A stretch of 64,000 nucleotides of DNA, taken from Solanum dulcamara. Taxonomy: Eukaryota > Streptophyta > Magnoliopsida > Solanales > Solanaceae. The translations under genes and the position numbers were made by a program. The notes under the pieces were generated by a model that worked only from the letters and a program-made list of their open reading frames with translations, ran no database searches and was not told the DNA's origin. The stretch is taken from contig NC_077238.1 in NCBI RefSeq assembly GCF_947179165.1, forward strand, positions 70,787,257-70,851,256. Direction: 5' to 3'. Shown one piece after another: positions 22,790 to 34,254 of this stretch. Numbering within the stretch: the first letter of the stretch is position 1; each line of letters starts with the position of its first letter.

Positions 22790-23885
22790 GTAATTATTAG
22801 GGTAGTAATTATTAGCCTAGTAATTATACAATAATTATGATGACCTGTTTGTTTGTCACGGTGTAATTACAACTGTTCTATTTGGTTGTACAAGTGTAAT
22901 TACAAGGTTATATTAAATTTTTAAAAATAAAATTTAATTTTCTAAATTTAAAATTTATATTAGACAAATAAGGATCTTTATAAATGATATCAAATTAAAT
23001 ATTAATTAATAAACATATGCTCTTAGCTAATATTATAAAAAAATAATTTATTTATATTTTTTAAATTAGTATATTTTAAATAATTTAATCAAATAAACTA
23101 AAAGTATAAGATTTTTATGAACATCATGAAATGTATGCTTGACAAAAATGTTAATATTATAAATATAATGTCATAAAATTATTAAAACATTTGACAAAAA
23201 AAAATCTATCAAGTTTAACTAAAACATAAATGTTTTGCAATGTGAAATATCAAGTTAGTAGTACTAAAACAAATGAAATTGAAAATATGACATAAATTCT
23301 AAATTCAAAACAAAAAATTTAACATAATGCTCTTATATCAAATTTTAACACAACGTACATGAATATGATTTTAAAAATTAGAATACTACCAAAATTATTT
23401 TTAAAAAGAAATAGAATAGTAAATAAATAAATAATATGAAAAATTGCATGGAATGAAAAAGTAAAGGTTGAGAATGAGAATGAAATAAAATATATATTTT
23501 TAGAAAATATTAGAATAATAAAAGTATTTTTTAAAAAAAATAGTAGAAATAAAAAATTAAATTAAAATTAAAAATATAAATATAAATAAAAGAAGAATTT
23601 TAAAAGCTTCATATAATTACATGATGTAATAACACCAATTCTTTACCCTCCCTTGGGAATTGAAGAGTGTAATTACTCCTCTTCAATTACAATCAATTCC
23701 TCTCTTACCCTCTTCAATTACATGATTAACACCAATTCTTTACCCTCCCTTGGGAATTGAAGAGTGTAATTACTCCTCTTCAATTACAATCAATTCCTCT
23801 CTTACCAAGTAATTACTTGGTCTACCAAACATGTCAAAGAGTATAATTACACCAATTACACCAAATCTCAATTACATTGTAGCTT
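22790..23885. mobile_element. MITE-like element rich in GTAATTAC
   Basis: Both ends carry GTAATTA/TAATTAC words: at 22777-22930 (TTGGTGTAATTATTAGGG, GGTGTAATTAC) and at 23615-23885 (GTAATTACTTGGTCTACC, AATTACACCAATTACACC). The interior is about 700 bp of AT-rich DNA. Inverted similarity of the ends and phrases such as CTGTTTGTTTGTCAC opposite TACCAAACATGTC suggest a TIR element. Boundaries and TSD are not resolved. The right arm carries a 97-bp tandem duplication. Confidence 0.45.
23632..23808. repeat. 97-bp tandem duplication containing a hairpin
   Basis: The unit starting ACACCAATTCTTTACCC at 23632 restarts at 23729 and is identical over about 79 bases. Each unit contains TTGAAGAG..CTCTTCAA, able to fold as a hairpin around GTGTAATTACTC. 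The lack of divergence points to a recent event. Confidence 0.9.
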
Positions 23886-23889
23886 TCCA

Positions 23890-24539
23890 AAGATGCTCTT
23901 AGTAATTTGTCTATTTGAAAAAGTCACAAGAAGTATTAAAAAAGAATACCCCAGCAAAATAGAATAATGAAGACTGATTCCCTGAACTTGAGGACCGATT
24001 CCTAGGTATGGGTATAACTTAAATTAGATGGGTTCTTTTAATATTATCCATCCATGTGTCCCTCTGTTTATTATAAGAGTGAATCAGTATCAAAGTATAA
24101 CGGTGAAGGGGTATATTTTAGCCCAAAAATATAATAAAAAGTGTATTTAAACTAGTTTCAATAATATAAAGGCATATTTGATCATTTTCTGAATAAGGAA
24201 TTGTTCTACAACAAGAGCAAACGATATAAAAACAAAATAGATAAAGAGAAAAAAGGAGAGAGTCTAGAAATTTTCTCATTTCTTCCAAAGTGTTTCTCAA
24301 GTTTGTACAATACAAATTCTTATGCCTCTATTTATTGTTTGTATAGATGCATACAAAGGTTGTCATAAACATGACATTAATCACGAAGGTTATCGGAGAA
24401 GATCATGTGAAGAAGTTATGGAGGTGTGGGAGTTAATATCGTAATAAAGAGGAATTTATGTCTACAGTAATGGACATCCACACTAGCTAATTGTTTCATA
24501 ACAAACCTATTAGATGTATATACCTTGATAGATAATATG
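23890..24539. other. Intergenic, nothing recognised
   Basis: AT-rich DNA. The open frame at 24118-24315 (minus) is hydrophobic and low-complexity, with no recognised family. Confidence 0.4.
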
Positions 24540-24856
24540 TCTAGTTGAAACCTTACTAATAAAAATCACTTGAAAAAAATTATAGTAAAAAAAAAGAGTA
24601 CACATCTTTTAATACACATTGTTTATTGCCTTTTTAGAAAATTTCAATGGGGTAAAATCTAGTCTAAGAAAAAAAGAGTCATTACATATCTTACTCCCCT
24701 TGACAAAACCATTGCTATATTTTATCAGAGACAATGCATCCCAATTTTATATACATTTGAAGATCGTGTCTAAAAAGAATTTTGACAAAATATTCTTTAT
24801 TTAGTTGCCTTTGATATACTCTTCATTCAATTGAGTTACGCAGGCACCATCGTCTT
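24540..24856 (-). pseudogene. Copia 3' end remnant
   Basis: The segment parallels the region downstream of the pol gene in the Copia element at 28780-29200: AAGAGTACACATCT, repeated CATT-AAAA-CTTA phrases, then on the minus strand remnants of the RNase H end (Y-K-I-G-M-like and a lysine/threonine-rich stretch). It is much more diverged than the 28518 element and stops exactly where an LTR begins. Confidence 0.5.
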
Positions 24857-27095
24857 TGTCACGATCCAAGATACACTTTAGATCTGACATGACGAATAGG
24901 ATTCCGAAAGACCCTAAACAAGCATGTTAGCATAAACATGACTTAAATAACAAAATAATAGAAAGAAATGAAATGTGGAAGATAAGTCTCCAAAATAACA
25001 TTTTCAACATAAGGGAGAAATCTGAGCAAAACATCTGACAATGCGGAAGAACATATCAAGTCTAACATAGCCTTAACTAATATAGATTGGGCATAGGGCA
25101 AATCCTAACTCACCAAAATAATTTGAAACTGAAATAAGTCTGAAAAGAAAGGAATAAAAGAACTCATAACATGGTTGTACCCTTGAAGCATGAGGACTCA
25201 CCAAAGCAGTGCTACGTAGATAGGATCCAATGCTAACTGCGAGTCAGATGAGGAGCATCTTGACCTATATTATAAAATAATATAGGTAAAAAAGTATGCG
25301 GTCATACCATAAAATGAACTTAGTATGGAGAATGTGCAATGCATGACATAAACATGAGAATGCAATGACCAAGCTAAAACATGACATAATCCTTTAAAAC
25401 ATCGTTAGAAAGATAAAATACGGTCAATGCAATACTCATAAGAAAATCATAATCTTAACATAACATAAGTGAGAGATATGTAACCAACATAAACCATGTG
25501 AGCTATAAGATGGAGTTCAATACAATCCTTCCCACAGTTAAAAGATATTGTCCTACTTGCCTAAGTAAGGACCATTAACATGAGTTATTTGTTGATCCAC
25601 TAGTTAGGGCAAATTAAGGCAAAGTCCAACGGGGGCAAATAGTTATCGGACTAGGAGATTGCTTCTAGAGACCCGACCTCTACATATGAAAGAACCTCTA
25701 TCCCAAATTAAGTCCTCTTAATGTTAAGTAAACTCTCAACATAAGCTTTGAAAATAGTAAGAGTCTAGTAATACCAAAATTTATCATAACATACTTGAAA
25801 CATCAAAAGAATAGCTTCTTTAACAAATCATGATTTCACAACATATTCATAAAGAAGCTTATCTAAACATCTAAATCATGATAAGTTTGTTCATAGAAAA
25901 ATCATGTAAATCCTTCATGAATAAGAATACTTCATTTTCGAAGCAACCTTGATTTCATAAAATACACATTGTTACTTTGTCTAAAAGCATCCTTAAAATC
26001 ATAATTCATAAATTCATGATTCATGCATAATTCTCAAACATAGTTCATAATCATAAAATAGGTACAATGCATGAGCTCATGTGAAATTCATCAAAAATGT
26101 GTAATTAAGATCAAATTACGCACAATAAGATCATTGAAATTGAATAAAAATATAATTGATTTAACCCAATACAAGGTCATCAAAACCTAGATCTTGGGAA
26201 GAAATCATAAAGGAGAATTGAAAATACTTTGGGACTCGATGGATGGAAAGGTAGTCATGAATAAAATTTCCACACACCTTGATGAATCAAAACCTTAAAA
26301 GATTTTGTAATGGAGGCTTGAGCTTGAAACCCTAGCTTGACTTGAAGAAGAATACTTCACAAGACTTCCATGAGAGCCTTAGAGAATTTTAGGTGAATGA
26401 GGGAAATTTAAAGGGTTTCGATAGTTATAGCTCTTAGGAGTTAGTCCAAAATGATCTAGTTTAGACATTAAAAGAATAGGAAGTGACTAAAATAACCCTG
26501 AAATAAAACTACCGAAGGGACTCTACGAGCTCTACCTATGGGTTGTAGATCCCTATACGGACCATCCAAACAGCTCATGGAAAAATAGTGCACAAAACCA
26601 AGTCCTTGAAGCTCCATATACGACCCACTCCTACGGGCCGTAGATACTCCTTCGGTCCGTAGACCTCTTCATCTTGTACGACCTTAAAATCCAACTTTCT
26701 GAAATTCATCCTACGAACTATTCTATGATCCGTAGACCACCCTACGGGCCGTAAGGTTCCTCATCCTGTTCAATCCTGAAAAACCCTTCTCTAAATCTTA
26801 ATCTACGACCTTCATAGGGGTTGTAGGTAAATCTACGGGCCGTCATGTTGGTTCGTAGAAAGAGTCTTGAAAATTGTTAGCTTTTTCAAAGCTCAAGATC
26901 CTTCCTATGAACCACATCTACAGACCGTAGGACCTTATACGGTCCTTAGATCTCACTCGTAGTTCAACTGAAGAATCAACAATTTTCTCAAGTGTCAGGT
27001 TTACCTACGACTGCCTTCCTATGAATCGTAGGACCTTATACGGTTTGTAGGTTGATTCGTAGGAGTTTGCAGCAATAACATCCTGCGATATGTCA
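24857..27095 (-). mobile_element. Minus-strand Gypsy solo LTR
   Basis: In plus orientation it starts TGTCACGATCC and ends GATATGTCA; on the minus strand it ends TCGTGACA, giving TG...CA ends. Its sequence is the reverse complement of the Gypsy-3 LTR family: AGGATTCCGAAAGACCC (24899) mirrors the end of that LTR, GAAACCCTAGCTTGACTTGA (about 26325) mirrors its leader, and U3 (26510-27070) has the same TACGG..CCGTA clusters. At 2239 bp it is close to the 2164 bp of Gypsy-3. No internal Gypsy sequence adjoins it. No matching TSD was found (GTCTT against TATTT), so loss of flank or a deletion is possible. Confidence 0.7.
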
Positions 27096-27289
27096 TATTT
27101 TTGTTAATTAAGGGATATTTTTGAACCTAAAGAAAATGTTAAAGGGTATTTTTAAACTAATAAATGAAAGAACGACATTTTTTAACCATTTTTAATACGT
27201 TAAAAGTATTATTATTTTTTACCCTTTTTCCAATATATCCCATATTGAAGTCAATATTGAGAATGGAAAAGAGCCTAAAATATCTTTGA

Positions 27290-28400
27290 ATTATTGAATT
27301 TGATACAAAAAGACGTTTCATTAACTTTTGGCTCCAAAATGCCCTCGACGTCAATGTATTGACTTTAATCTACCCTTATTTTTAACGTCCCACTTTAAAA
27401 ATAAAATTAAGAAATTCATTTATTAGGTGGCACGATCATATTGGCTATTATTAAAATTAATCTATCTAATTAATTTTAATTTAAAATCCGAATCCACCAA
27501 ATACCATAACCCACCCACCTAAAGGTGGTTCCCTTTCTTCATCTTCTTCATTTTTTTATGTGTAATTTAAAACTCTTCCATTCAATCTTGAATTTTCTCT
27601 TTACTTCTTGAGTTTTAACAATCAAGTCTGCTTGTTGAAATGCAACAATAAAATTTAGGTAAAAAAGTGCACACGATTGAATACAAATCTAGCGCATAAA
27701 ATTTGACAAATGTAAGAGTAAAATTTCCATCAAAAGTTCTTTGGCTCAAATGAGCTGAAATATGGAACATTTTTTCTCAAAGTCATACATTTTTATCTTT
27801 ATAACATGTCTTATGTTCTGTTTATCATTTGATTTTGTCTTGGATCTCCATTTCTTAATCTTCAAAGTCCTTCATTAGCTCAGAAACATCAATAATGTTA
27901 GCCTCTTGATCTTGTGCTTTCAACATTCTTCTTGTGATATTAGTGGACCTTGATTGGAGTGATGAGTGAATGTGAAATTGAGAATTTGGTTTTGGTGGTG
28001 GTGAATTATGGATATACCCATCTGATGCATTGAAACGGAGAGCTCTTTCTCGCTTCAAAAACCCAATTATTTTGATTATCTTCAATTTCTTGATAAATTA
28101 TTTCTTTAATGGTCTTCTATTTTGAAAATTTTAATAGTAAGTAATCAAATTATAAAAGCTAATTTCTTGATTTAACAGGGCTTTTTGGCAGGGTGGATAT
28201 GGATTATTGAATGGACGCGGCTTTTAAATTGAAATCAATTAGTTAGATTAATTTAAACAATAGCCAATAGGATTGTGCCGTGTATTAAATGATTTTTTTA
28301 ATTTTATCTTTTAAGTGGAACATTAAAAATAAGGATAGTTTAGAGCCAATGCGTTGACGTCGGAGGCATTTTGGAGCCAAAATTTTAACGGAGGATATTG
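27290..28400. mobile_element. Long-TIR DNA element, MULE-like
   Basis: The left arm (about 27310-27500) and right arm (about 28195-28395) are diverged inverted copies. TTTTGGCTCCAAAATGCC (27325), the GACGTCAA word and TATTGGCTATT (27446) appear in the same order on the minus strand of the right arm. Arms of roughly 190 bp and a total near 1.1 kb fit a MULE. The middle contains a coding-like minus-strand stretch (27855-28085) but no transposase. Terminal bases and TSD were not resolved. Confidence 0.6.
27855..28085 (-). pseudogene. Gene-like fragment inside the long-TIR element
   Basis: A 76-codon open frame with balanced composition: basic start (F-L-K-R-E-R-A-L-R-F), an S-P-P-P-K-P-N stretch, S-L-Q-S-R-S and an acidic end (D-V-S-E-L-M-K-D-F-E-D). 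It is less AT-biased and less hydrophobic than the chance frames nearby. I do not recognise the family. Sitting between MULE-like arms, it may be a captured host-gene fragment (Pack-MULE) rather than a gene in its own right. Confidence 0.35.
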
Positions 28401-28517
28401 CCATTTATATAAATAATATAGTATATAGCATTAATTACGAGTTTTAGTACATGTTTTAGTTTTACCAAAAATGACAGTACTTTTTTTTACCTAGAATAGT
28501 AAAAAAAAATCACTTTT

Positions 28518-28767
28518 TGTTATAAAATAAACTAACTTTGTAAATTAATTGAAAAGAGAGATAATGAGATAAAACGATAAAAAGAGGAAATTGCCTTGTA
28601 TATATCTGTGTGTTTCAATGCCAAAACACGGGCATTTTATAGAAAGAAAAAGCTAGAAAATAAGAAAAATAGTGGGCAAATTGCCCACTTTAAGTGGGCC
28701 TTACACAAGAAAAAAGAAAGCAATTGTAAGTGGATATCCAATTCATTGTCCCACTTTCTCTTTAACA
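28518..28767 (-). repeat. 3' LTR of the Copia element
   Basis: 250 bp, the direct partner of 33848-34077. Shared blocks include GGAAATTGCCTTGTATATAT and the hairpin-forming GGGCAAATTGCCCACTTTAA. It carries an extra stretch around 28617-28636 (CCAAAACACGGGC) absent from the 5' copy. Confidence 0.9.
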
Positions 28768-28995
28768 CTCCCCCTTGGATGTCCACGTGAAATGTGCCTC
28801 ATTAAAACCTTATTAGGAAAAATCCAGTGGAAAAAACCTAGTGAAGAAAAAAGAGTACACACATCTGATAATACGCCTTGAGTGTTGCCTCATTAAAAAT
28901 CTTATCAGGAAAACCCAGTGAGATAAAACCCTGGCTAAGGAAAAAAGAGTACAACGCGTATTTTGCTCCCCCCGATGAAAACATCACTTAATATC

Positions 28996-29570
28996 TCAAA
29001 GATGACACATTCCAATTTTGTATCTCATTTTCTCAAAGATTGAAGTAGGCAATGCTTTGGTGAACATATCGGTCAAACTATCACTTGAACGAACTTGTTG
29101 GACATCTATTTCACCCTTTTTTTGAAGATAATGAGCGAAAAAGATTTTTGGTGAAATATGTTTTGTCCTGTCTCCTTTGATGTATCCTCCCTTTAGTTGA
29201 GCTATACATGCAGCATTGTCTTCATACAATATTGTTGGAACGTCTCTTTTCAAAAAAAGACCACATGTTTTTTGAATGTGTTGAGTTATAGATCTTAACC
29301 AAACACATTCTCGACTTGATTCATGAATGGCTATTATCTCTGCATGATTTGAAGAAGTGGCAACCATAGTTTGCTTTGTTGAGCACCATGATATAGTTGT
29401 ACCATCACATGTAAATAAATAGCCTTTCTGCGATCGACCTATATGGGGATCAGACAAATATCTCGCATCTGCATAATCAATAAATTGTGATGTGGATTCA
29501 TTTGAATAAAACAATCCCATATCAATGGTTCCTCGGAGGTAGCTGAATATATGCTAAATTCTATTCTAGT
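28996..29570 (-). pseudogene. Copia RNase H domain
   Basis: The 174-codon open stretch (28996-29520) covers the Copia RNase H: Y-A-D-A-R-Y-L-S-D-P, T-I-S-W-C-S-T-K-Q, S-S-N-H-A-E-I-I-A, Y-E-D-N-A-A-C-I-A-Q, G-D-R-T-K-H-I and D-M-F-T-K-A-L-P. The acidic residues in Y-A-D-A, H-A-E and Y-E-D-N are kept. Immediately upstream (29521-29570) the same frame has stops in the H-W-N-G-I-K-H equivalent, so the polyprotein is broken. Confidence 0.85.
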
Positions 29571-29699
29571 GCTTGCGCGTTGGGGAAGAACTAAATCTTG
29601 CTAATAAGTTTACTGAGAAAGCTATATCTGGTCTAGAATTATTGGCAAGATACATTAATGCACCAATTGCACTAAGGTATGGTATTTCACAACCAACAA

Positions 29700-30560
29700 G
29701 CTCTTCATCATTTTCATGAGGTCAAAATGGATCTGTACTAATATCAAGAAATCTCACAATCATTGAGGTACTTAATGGATGTGCTTTATTCATATAAAAC
29801 CTCTTTAAAATATTTTCAGTATATGTTGACTGATGGACAAATATCCCATTTGTAAAATGTTCAATTTGTAGACCAAGATAAAATTTTGTCTTTCCGAGGT
29901 CTTTCATTTCAAACTCCTTTTTTAGATATTTTACTACCTTTGAAAGTTCTTCCGGAGTTCCAATAATATTCAAATCATCAACATATACTGCTATTATGAC
30001 AAATTCAGATTCAGACCTTTCATAAAGACACAAGGGCAAATTGGATCATTTTTATATCTTTCATTTAGCATTATTCGCTAAGATGATTGTACCACATTCA
30101 CCCTGATTATTTCAAACCCATATAAAGATTTCTGAAGTTTTATTGAGCAAATTTCTCGAGAATCCTTGTATGCTTCAGGCACTTTGAACCCTTCAGAAAT
30201 TTTCATAAAAATATTGTGGTCCAATGAGCCATATAAATAGGCAGTGACCACGTCCATTAGGTGCATTTCAAGCTTTTCATGAACTGCCAAATTCATTAGA
30301 TACCTGAAGGTAATTGTATCCACCACAGGAGAATATGTTTCTATATAGTCAATGTCAGGCCTCTGCGAAAAACCTTGGGTTACAAGTCGTGTTTCATATC
30401 TTACGACTTCACCTTTTTCATTTCATTTACGCATAAAAACTCATTTGAACTCTATTGTCTTGACACCTTCAGGTGTTCAAATTATTGATCCGAAAACTTC
30501 ACATTTTTCAAGTGAAGTTAACTCTGCTTGAATTGCATCCTTCCATTTTGGCCAATCATT
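29700..30560 (-). pseudogene. Copia reverse transcriptase
   Basis: Two open stretches cover the RT. The upstream one (30078-30326) has M-D-V-V-T-A-Y-L-Y-G-S-L-D and K-L-Q-K-S-L-Y-G-F. The downstream one (29722-30039) has the catalytic box Y-V-D-D-L-N-I-I-G and L-K-K-E-F-E-M-K-D-L-G. Here the Y-V-D-D box is intact, unlike in both Gypsy copies. A frameshift with a deletion lies near 30040-30080, and stops follow before the linker to RNase H. N-terminal RT codons (W-P-K-W-K-D-A-I-Q-A-E) appear at 30500-30560. Confidence 0.85.
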
Positions 30561-32020
30561 TCTCTATCTGTATTCATCGATAGATTTTGGTTCAAGATCC
30601 TTATCTTGTTGCATTATTTCAATGGCAAGATTATAAGCAAAAATATTATCGACCACAATATTATTTCGGTTCCACCATTTTTCTGTCGAGACATAACTTA
30701 TTGAGATTTCTTCATTCTCATTATTTTCAGGTACTTGGACCTCCTTGGTGGTATCACCATTTGTTGTGTATCTGGGCTCTTCTTGAGCACTTGTCTCCAA
30801 ATTATGATCATCTTGATCATTTATTCCTTTCCTTTTTCAAGGATTTTTATTTTTGAAACCAATTGGTCTTCCACGTTTTAAGCGTGGCCTAGACTCATTC
30901 TTCTGGACAAGTTGTCCTACCGGGACATCGACTCAAACTTGAGTATTAGCATCTGGGATATGCAATTTAGTAATCCGTGTAAGGTTAGTAAATGCATCCG
31001 GCAGTTGATTTGTAATATTCTGCAAATAAATTATTTTTTGAACTTCTTGCTCACATTGATTTGTTCAAAGATCTAAATGAGATATTGATAATGAATTTCA
31101 ATCTATCTCATTTTTCAATTACTCATGTTCTCCCCCTAATGTTGGGTATACTGATTCATCAAAATGACAATCAACGAATCTTGTCGTAAATAAATCTCCA
31201 ATCATAGGTTCCAAATATTTTATAATAGAAGGAGATTCATACTCAACATATATTCCCAACCTTCTTTGGGGACCCATCTTTGCACGGTGCGGTGGAGTAA
31301 TTGAGACATATACCGCACACCCAAATATTCTAAGATGGGATATATTTGACTCCCTTCCAAACGCAAACTGTAATGGGGAAATTCATGAAAATTTATTGGT
31401 CTTATGGGCACAAGTACTGCTGCATGCAAAATAGCATGCCCCCATACCGAAAGAGGAAGTTTTGTCCTCATTAGCAATGGTCTAGCTATCAATTGGAGGC
31501 GTTTAATCAATGATTCTACTAGACCATTTTGAGTATGAACATGAGCGATCAGATGCTCAACTTTTATTCCAATCGATATACAATAATCATTAAAGGATTA
31601 AGATGTAAATTCACCAGCATTATCAAGATGAATTGTCTTTATTGCTTAATCTGGAAATTATGCTCTTAACCTTATAATTTGAGCTAACAATCTCGCAAAA
31701 GCCATGTTGCAAGTTGATAATAAGCACACATGTGACCATCTTGTAGATGCATCTATCAAGATCATATAATATTTAAATGGTACACATGAATGGTGAATTG
31801 ACCCACATATATCACCCTGTATACGTTCCAGAAACGCAAGAGATTCAATCCCAACCTTAATTGCTGATGGCTTAATAATCAGTTTTCTTCGGGAACAAGC
31901 AAAACAAGAGAATTTCTTAGATTGAAGAATTTTCTGATTCTTCAAAGTGTGTCCATGTGAATTCTCAATAATTCTGCGCATCATATTATAATCGGGATGG
32001 CCCAACCGGTCATGCCAAAT
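30561..32020 (-). pseudogene. Copia integrase and linker
   Basis: The integrase core starts within the open stretch at 31658-32461 (G-D-I-C-G-S, I-D-A-S-T-R-W) and continues after a stop and frameshift with L-D-N-A-G-E-F (about 31610) and H-T-Q-N-G-L-V-E-S (about 31530). These give the D, D and E positions. The stretch 31220-31510 has L-I-A-R-P-L-L-M-R-T-K-L-P and W-G-H-A-I-L-H-A-A. Downstream to 30561 lies the poorly conserved linker, with the acidic stretch E-N-N-E-N-E-E-I-S (30564-30800). Confidence 0.85.
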
Positions 32021-32461
32021 GATAAAATCATTAGAATTAGTAAATTTTTTGTTTACTATGGCATGTGATTCAACAGTATCAATATTTGTATGATACAATC
32101 CAGAAGAAAGTGCAGGTAATTTTTTGTGCACAATTTTCTTCTCCATATTTATTGTAGTAATATAAAGGTATTCAACATTTTCTTTATTCGCAGTCTTAAT
32201 ATGATAGCCATTTTGGCGAATAACCTTGAAACTTAATAAGTTTCTTTGAGACTTACTACAGTATAATGCATTATCAATTACCAATATCGTTCCTCCAGAT
32301 AGTAATAAGGCCGCTTTTCCAGAGCCTTCAATCAATTTTGTACTACCAGATATTGTATTGACATAGGCCTTTTTCAAAATTAAATGATAAAAATATTTCT
32401 TTTTTTTTAATATCGTATGAGTTGTGACACTATCCAAAAGACACATATCTCTATTACTCAT
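32021..32461 (-). pseudogene. Copia protease and pre-integrase domain
   Basis: The open stretch starts C-L-L-D-S-V-T-T-H-T-I-L, the Copia protease active site (usually D-S-A/G-T-T). It continues with S-G-K-A-A-L-L-L, N-L-L-S-F and the pre-integrase motif W-H-D-R-L-G-H-P. It is in frame with the start of the integrase, making a 267-codon open segment. Between it and gag (32462-32688) the frame is lost in a low-complexity AT-rich stretch. Confidence 0.85.
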
Positions 32462-32688
32462 TTTTGATCCAATTGAAGATTGAGAAATTTATTTATTTTC
32501 ATAAAATAAAAATAAAAATACATTATATGAGATAAAATAAGTAATAATATTGCTAGAAAAACAGTAACAATATTGCTTGAAAAACATAAGTCTTCCTCTT
32601 TTTTTTTAAATAGATAAACGTAAAAATACGATAATTCAAAGTACATAAAAACGACAACATATTAAAAATCATACAATAAAATTAAACA

Positions 32689-33734
32689 TCAATTATAATC
32701 CTTAAAGAAGTCTTCAACCTCCAAATGCGTAATATCATTGAGGTCATTAAAATCGTCATCTTTCAAAGCCAGATTTGCTTCAATATTATCATTATACAAA
32801 TGTCTTGCCTCAATATTATTTTCAAACGCCAAATGTGATTTTATCCGAGCATTAGAAAAAGAGGCGCCACCTCTATTTGCTTTTTTTTTGAAGGAATTTT
32901 GATAAAGTCTTACAAAATGCTCAGGCTTCTGACATTCATTTTTCCAGTGGCCTTTCATGCCACAACGATGAAAGTTACTTCTTGAAGGTCCACTTTGAGA
33001 ACTCATATTGTTCTCTCTTTTATGTTGATCACCACCACGATAATTATTATATCGTCTTCTGCCATTGCCATGCCCACAAACATTATTGTGGGCCTTGATT
33101 TTTATTTTGTCTTTTTTCAGACTAGCAATGTGCTTCTACCACATTTGCTTCCGGTAACGGAATAGTTCCAGTGAGACGGACTTCATGATTTTTCATTAAA
33201 ATGACATTATGTTGCTCAGCCACCAGAAGGCATGAGATTAATTCAGAGTATTTTTGAAAACCCTTTTCACGGTATTGCTGCTGTAATATCACATTAGAGG
33301 CATGAAAAGTAATTAGTGTCTTTTTCAACATGTCTTCATCATTTATAGTTTCCCCACATAATTTTAATTGGGAAGTTATTCTAAAAACAATAAAATTATA
33401 CTCAATTATAGTTTTAAAATCTTGAAACCGTAAGTGCATCCACTCATAACGAGTCTTTGGCAATACCGTTGCCCTGAGGTGGTCATACCTCCCTTTTAAG
33501 TCTTTTCACAATTCAAGTGGATCTTTCACTATCAAGTATTCAACCTTTAGGCTTTCATCTAGATGATGACGAAGGAAAATCATAGCCTTTGCTTTATCCT
33601 GACTTGATGCTGCATTTTCTTTGATTATAACATCACCAAGACCCTTAGCGGTAAAGTGGATTTCAGCATCAAGTACCTATGACAAATAATTTTTGCCAAA
33701 AATATCAAGTGCTACAAATTCCAATTTTGACATG
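32689..33734 (-). pseudogene. Copia gag
   Basis: The reading starts M-S-K-L-E-F-V-A-L-D-I-F-G at 33734, the usual start of this gag family, and shows W-K-D-L-K-G-R-Y-D. Stops occur near 33675 and 33505. The core is open at 33122-33463 (W-M-H-L-R-F-Q-D-F-K, E-D-M-L-K-K-T-L). The zinc knuckle at about 32935-32980 reads F-H-R-C-G-M-K-G-H-W-K-N-E-C, where the first Cys of C-x2-C-x4-H-x4-C is replaced by Phe. A frameshift near 33060-33120 separates the two halves. Confidence 0.85.
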
Positions 33735-33847
33735 ATGAAAATTAATTGTAAAAATAACAAAGACAACTAAAAATTAATTTTTTTCAGTAGATATACCTGA
33801 TATAGAAGTTAATTTTCTGGAAAAATTAGAGGTTCGTACTGATAACG

Positions 33848-34077
33848 TGTTTTAAAATAAACTAATTTTATAAATTAATTAGAAAGAGAGATAGTGAGAT
33901 AAACGAGAAAGAGAGGAAATTGCCTTGTATATATCTGTGTGTGTATATTATAGACAGAAAAAGCTAGAAAGTAATAAAAATAGTGGGCAAATTGCCCACT
34001 TTAAGTGGGCCTACACAAGAAAAAGAAAAACAATTGCAAGTAGATATCCAATACATTGTCCCACTTGCTCTTTAACA
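33848..34077 (-). repeat. 5' LTR of the Copia element
   Basis: 230 bp. Downstream on the minus strand comes CGTTATCAGTACGA, the primer-binding region typical of this Copia type (GTTATCAGCACGA in relatives), then the gag leader. The right flank is a T-rich tract. Confidence 0.85.
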
Positions 34078-34254
34078 TTTTTCTCTTTCTTCCACCCACT
34101 TTCTCTTTTCGTTTTTCCTTTTCTCTCTTTCTCTCACCCCCACCCCCACCCCCCTCCTTCTTTTCTTTTTTTTTTTCCATTTTTTCTCTCTCCCTCTTTA
34201 TCTTTCTTTTTCTCTTTCTCCCTTTTTAAAAATATATGTAATAATTAATTATCT

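Larger units (their letters stand above)
28518..34077 (-). mobile_element. Ty1/Copia retrotransposon, nearly full length
   Basis: Two direct LTRs bound the element: 33848-34077 (5') and 28518-28767 (3', minus orientation). Both read TGTTAAAG...AACA on the minus strand. A purine tract (CCAAGGGGGAG) adjoins the 3' LTR. Gene order on the minus strand is gag, protease, integrase, RT, RNase H, which defines Copia. The flanks CTTTT (28513-28517) and TTTTT (34078-34082) could be a 5-bp TSD with one change. The LTRs differ by substitutions and an insertion of about 15-20 bases in the 3' copy, so the insertion is not recent. Stops and frameshifts make it non-autonomous. Confidence 0.9.

Noticed and set aside
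24118..24315. Hydrophobic 65-codon minus-strand frame
   Set aside because: AT-rich chance frame without context or start-site support.
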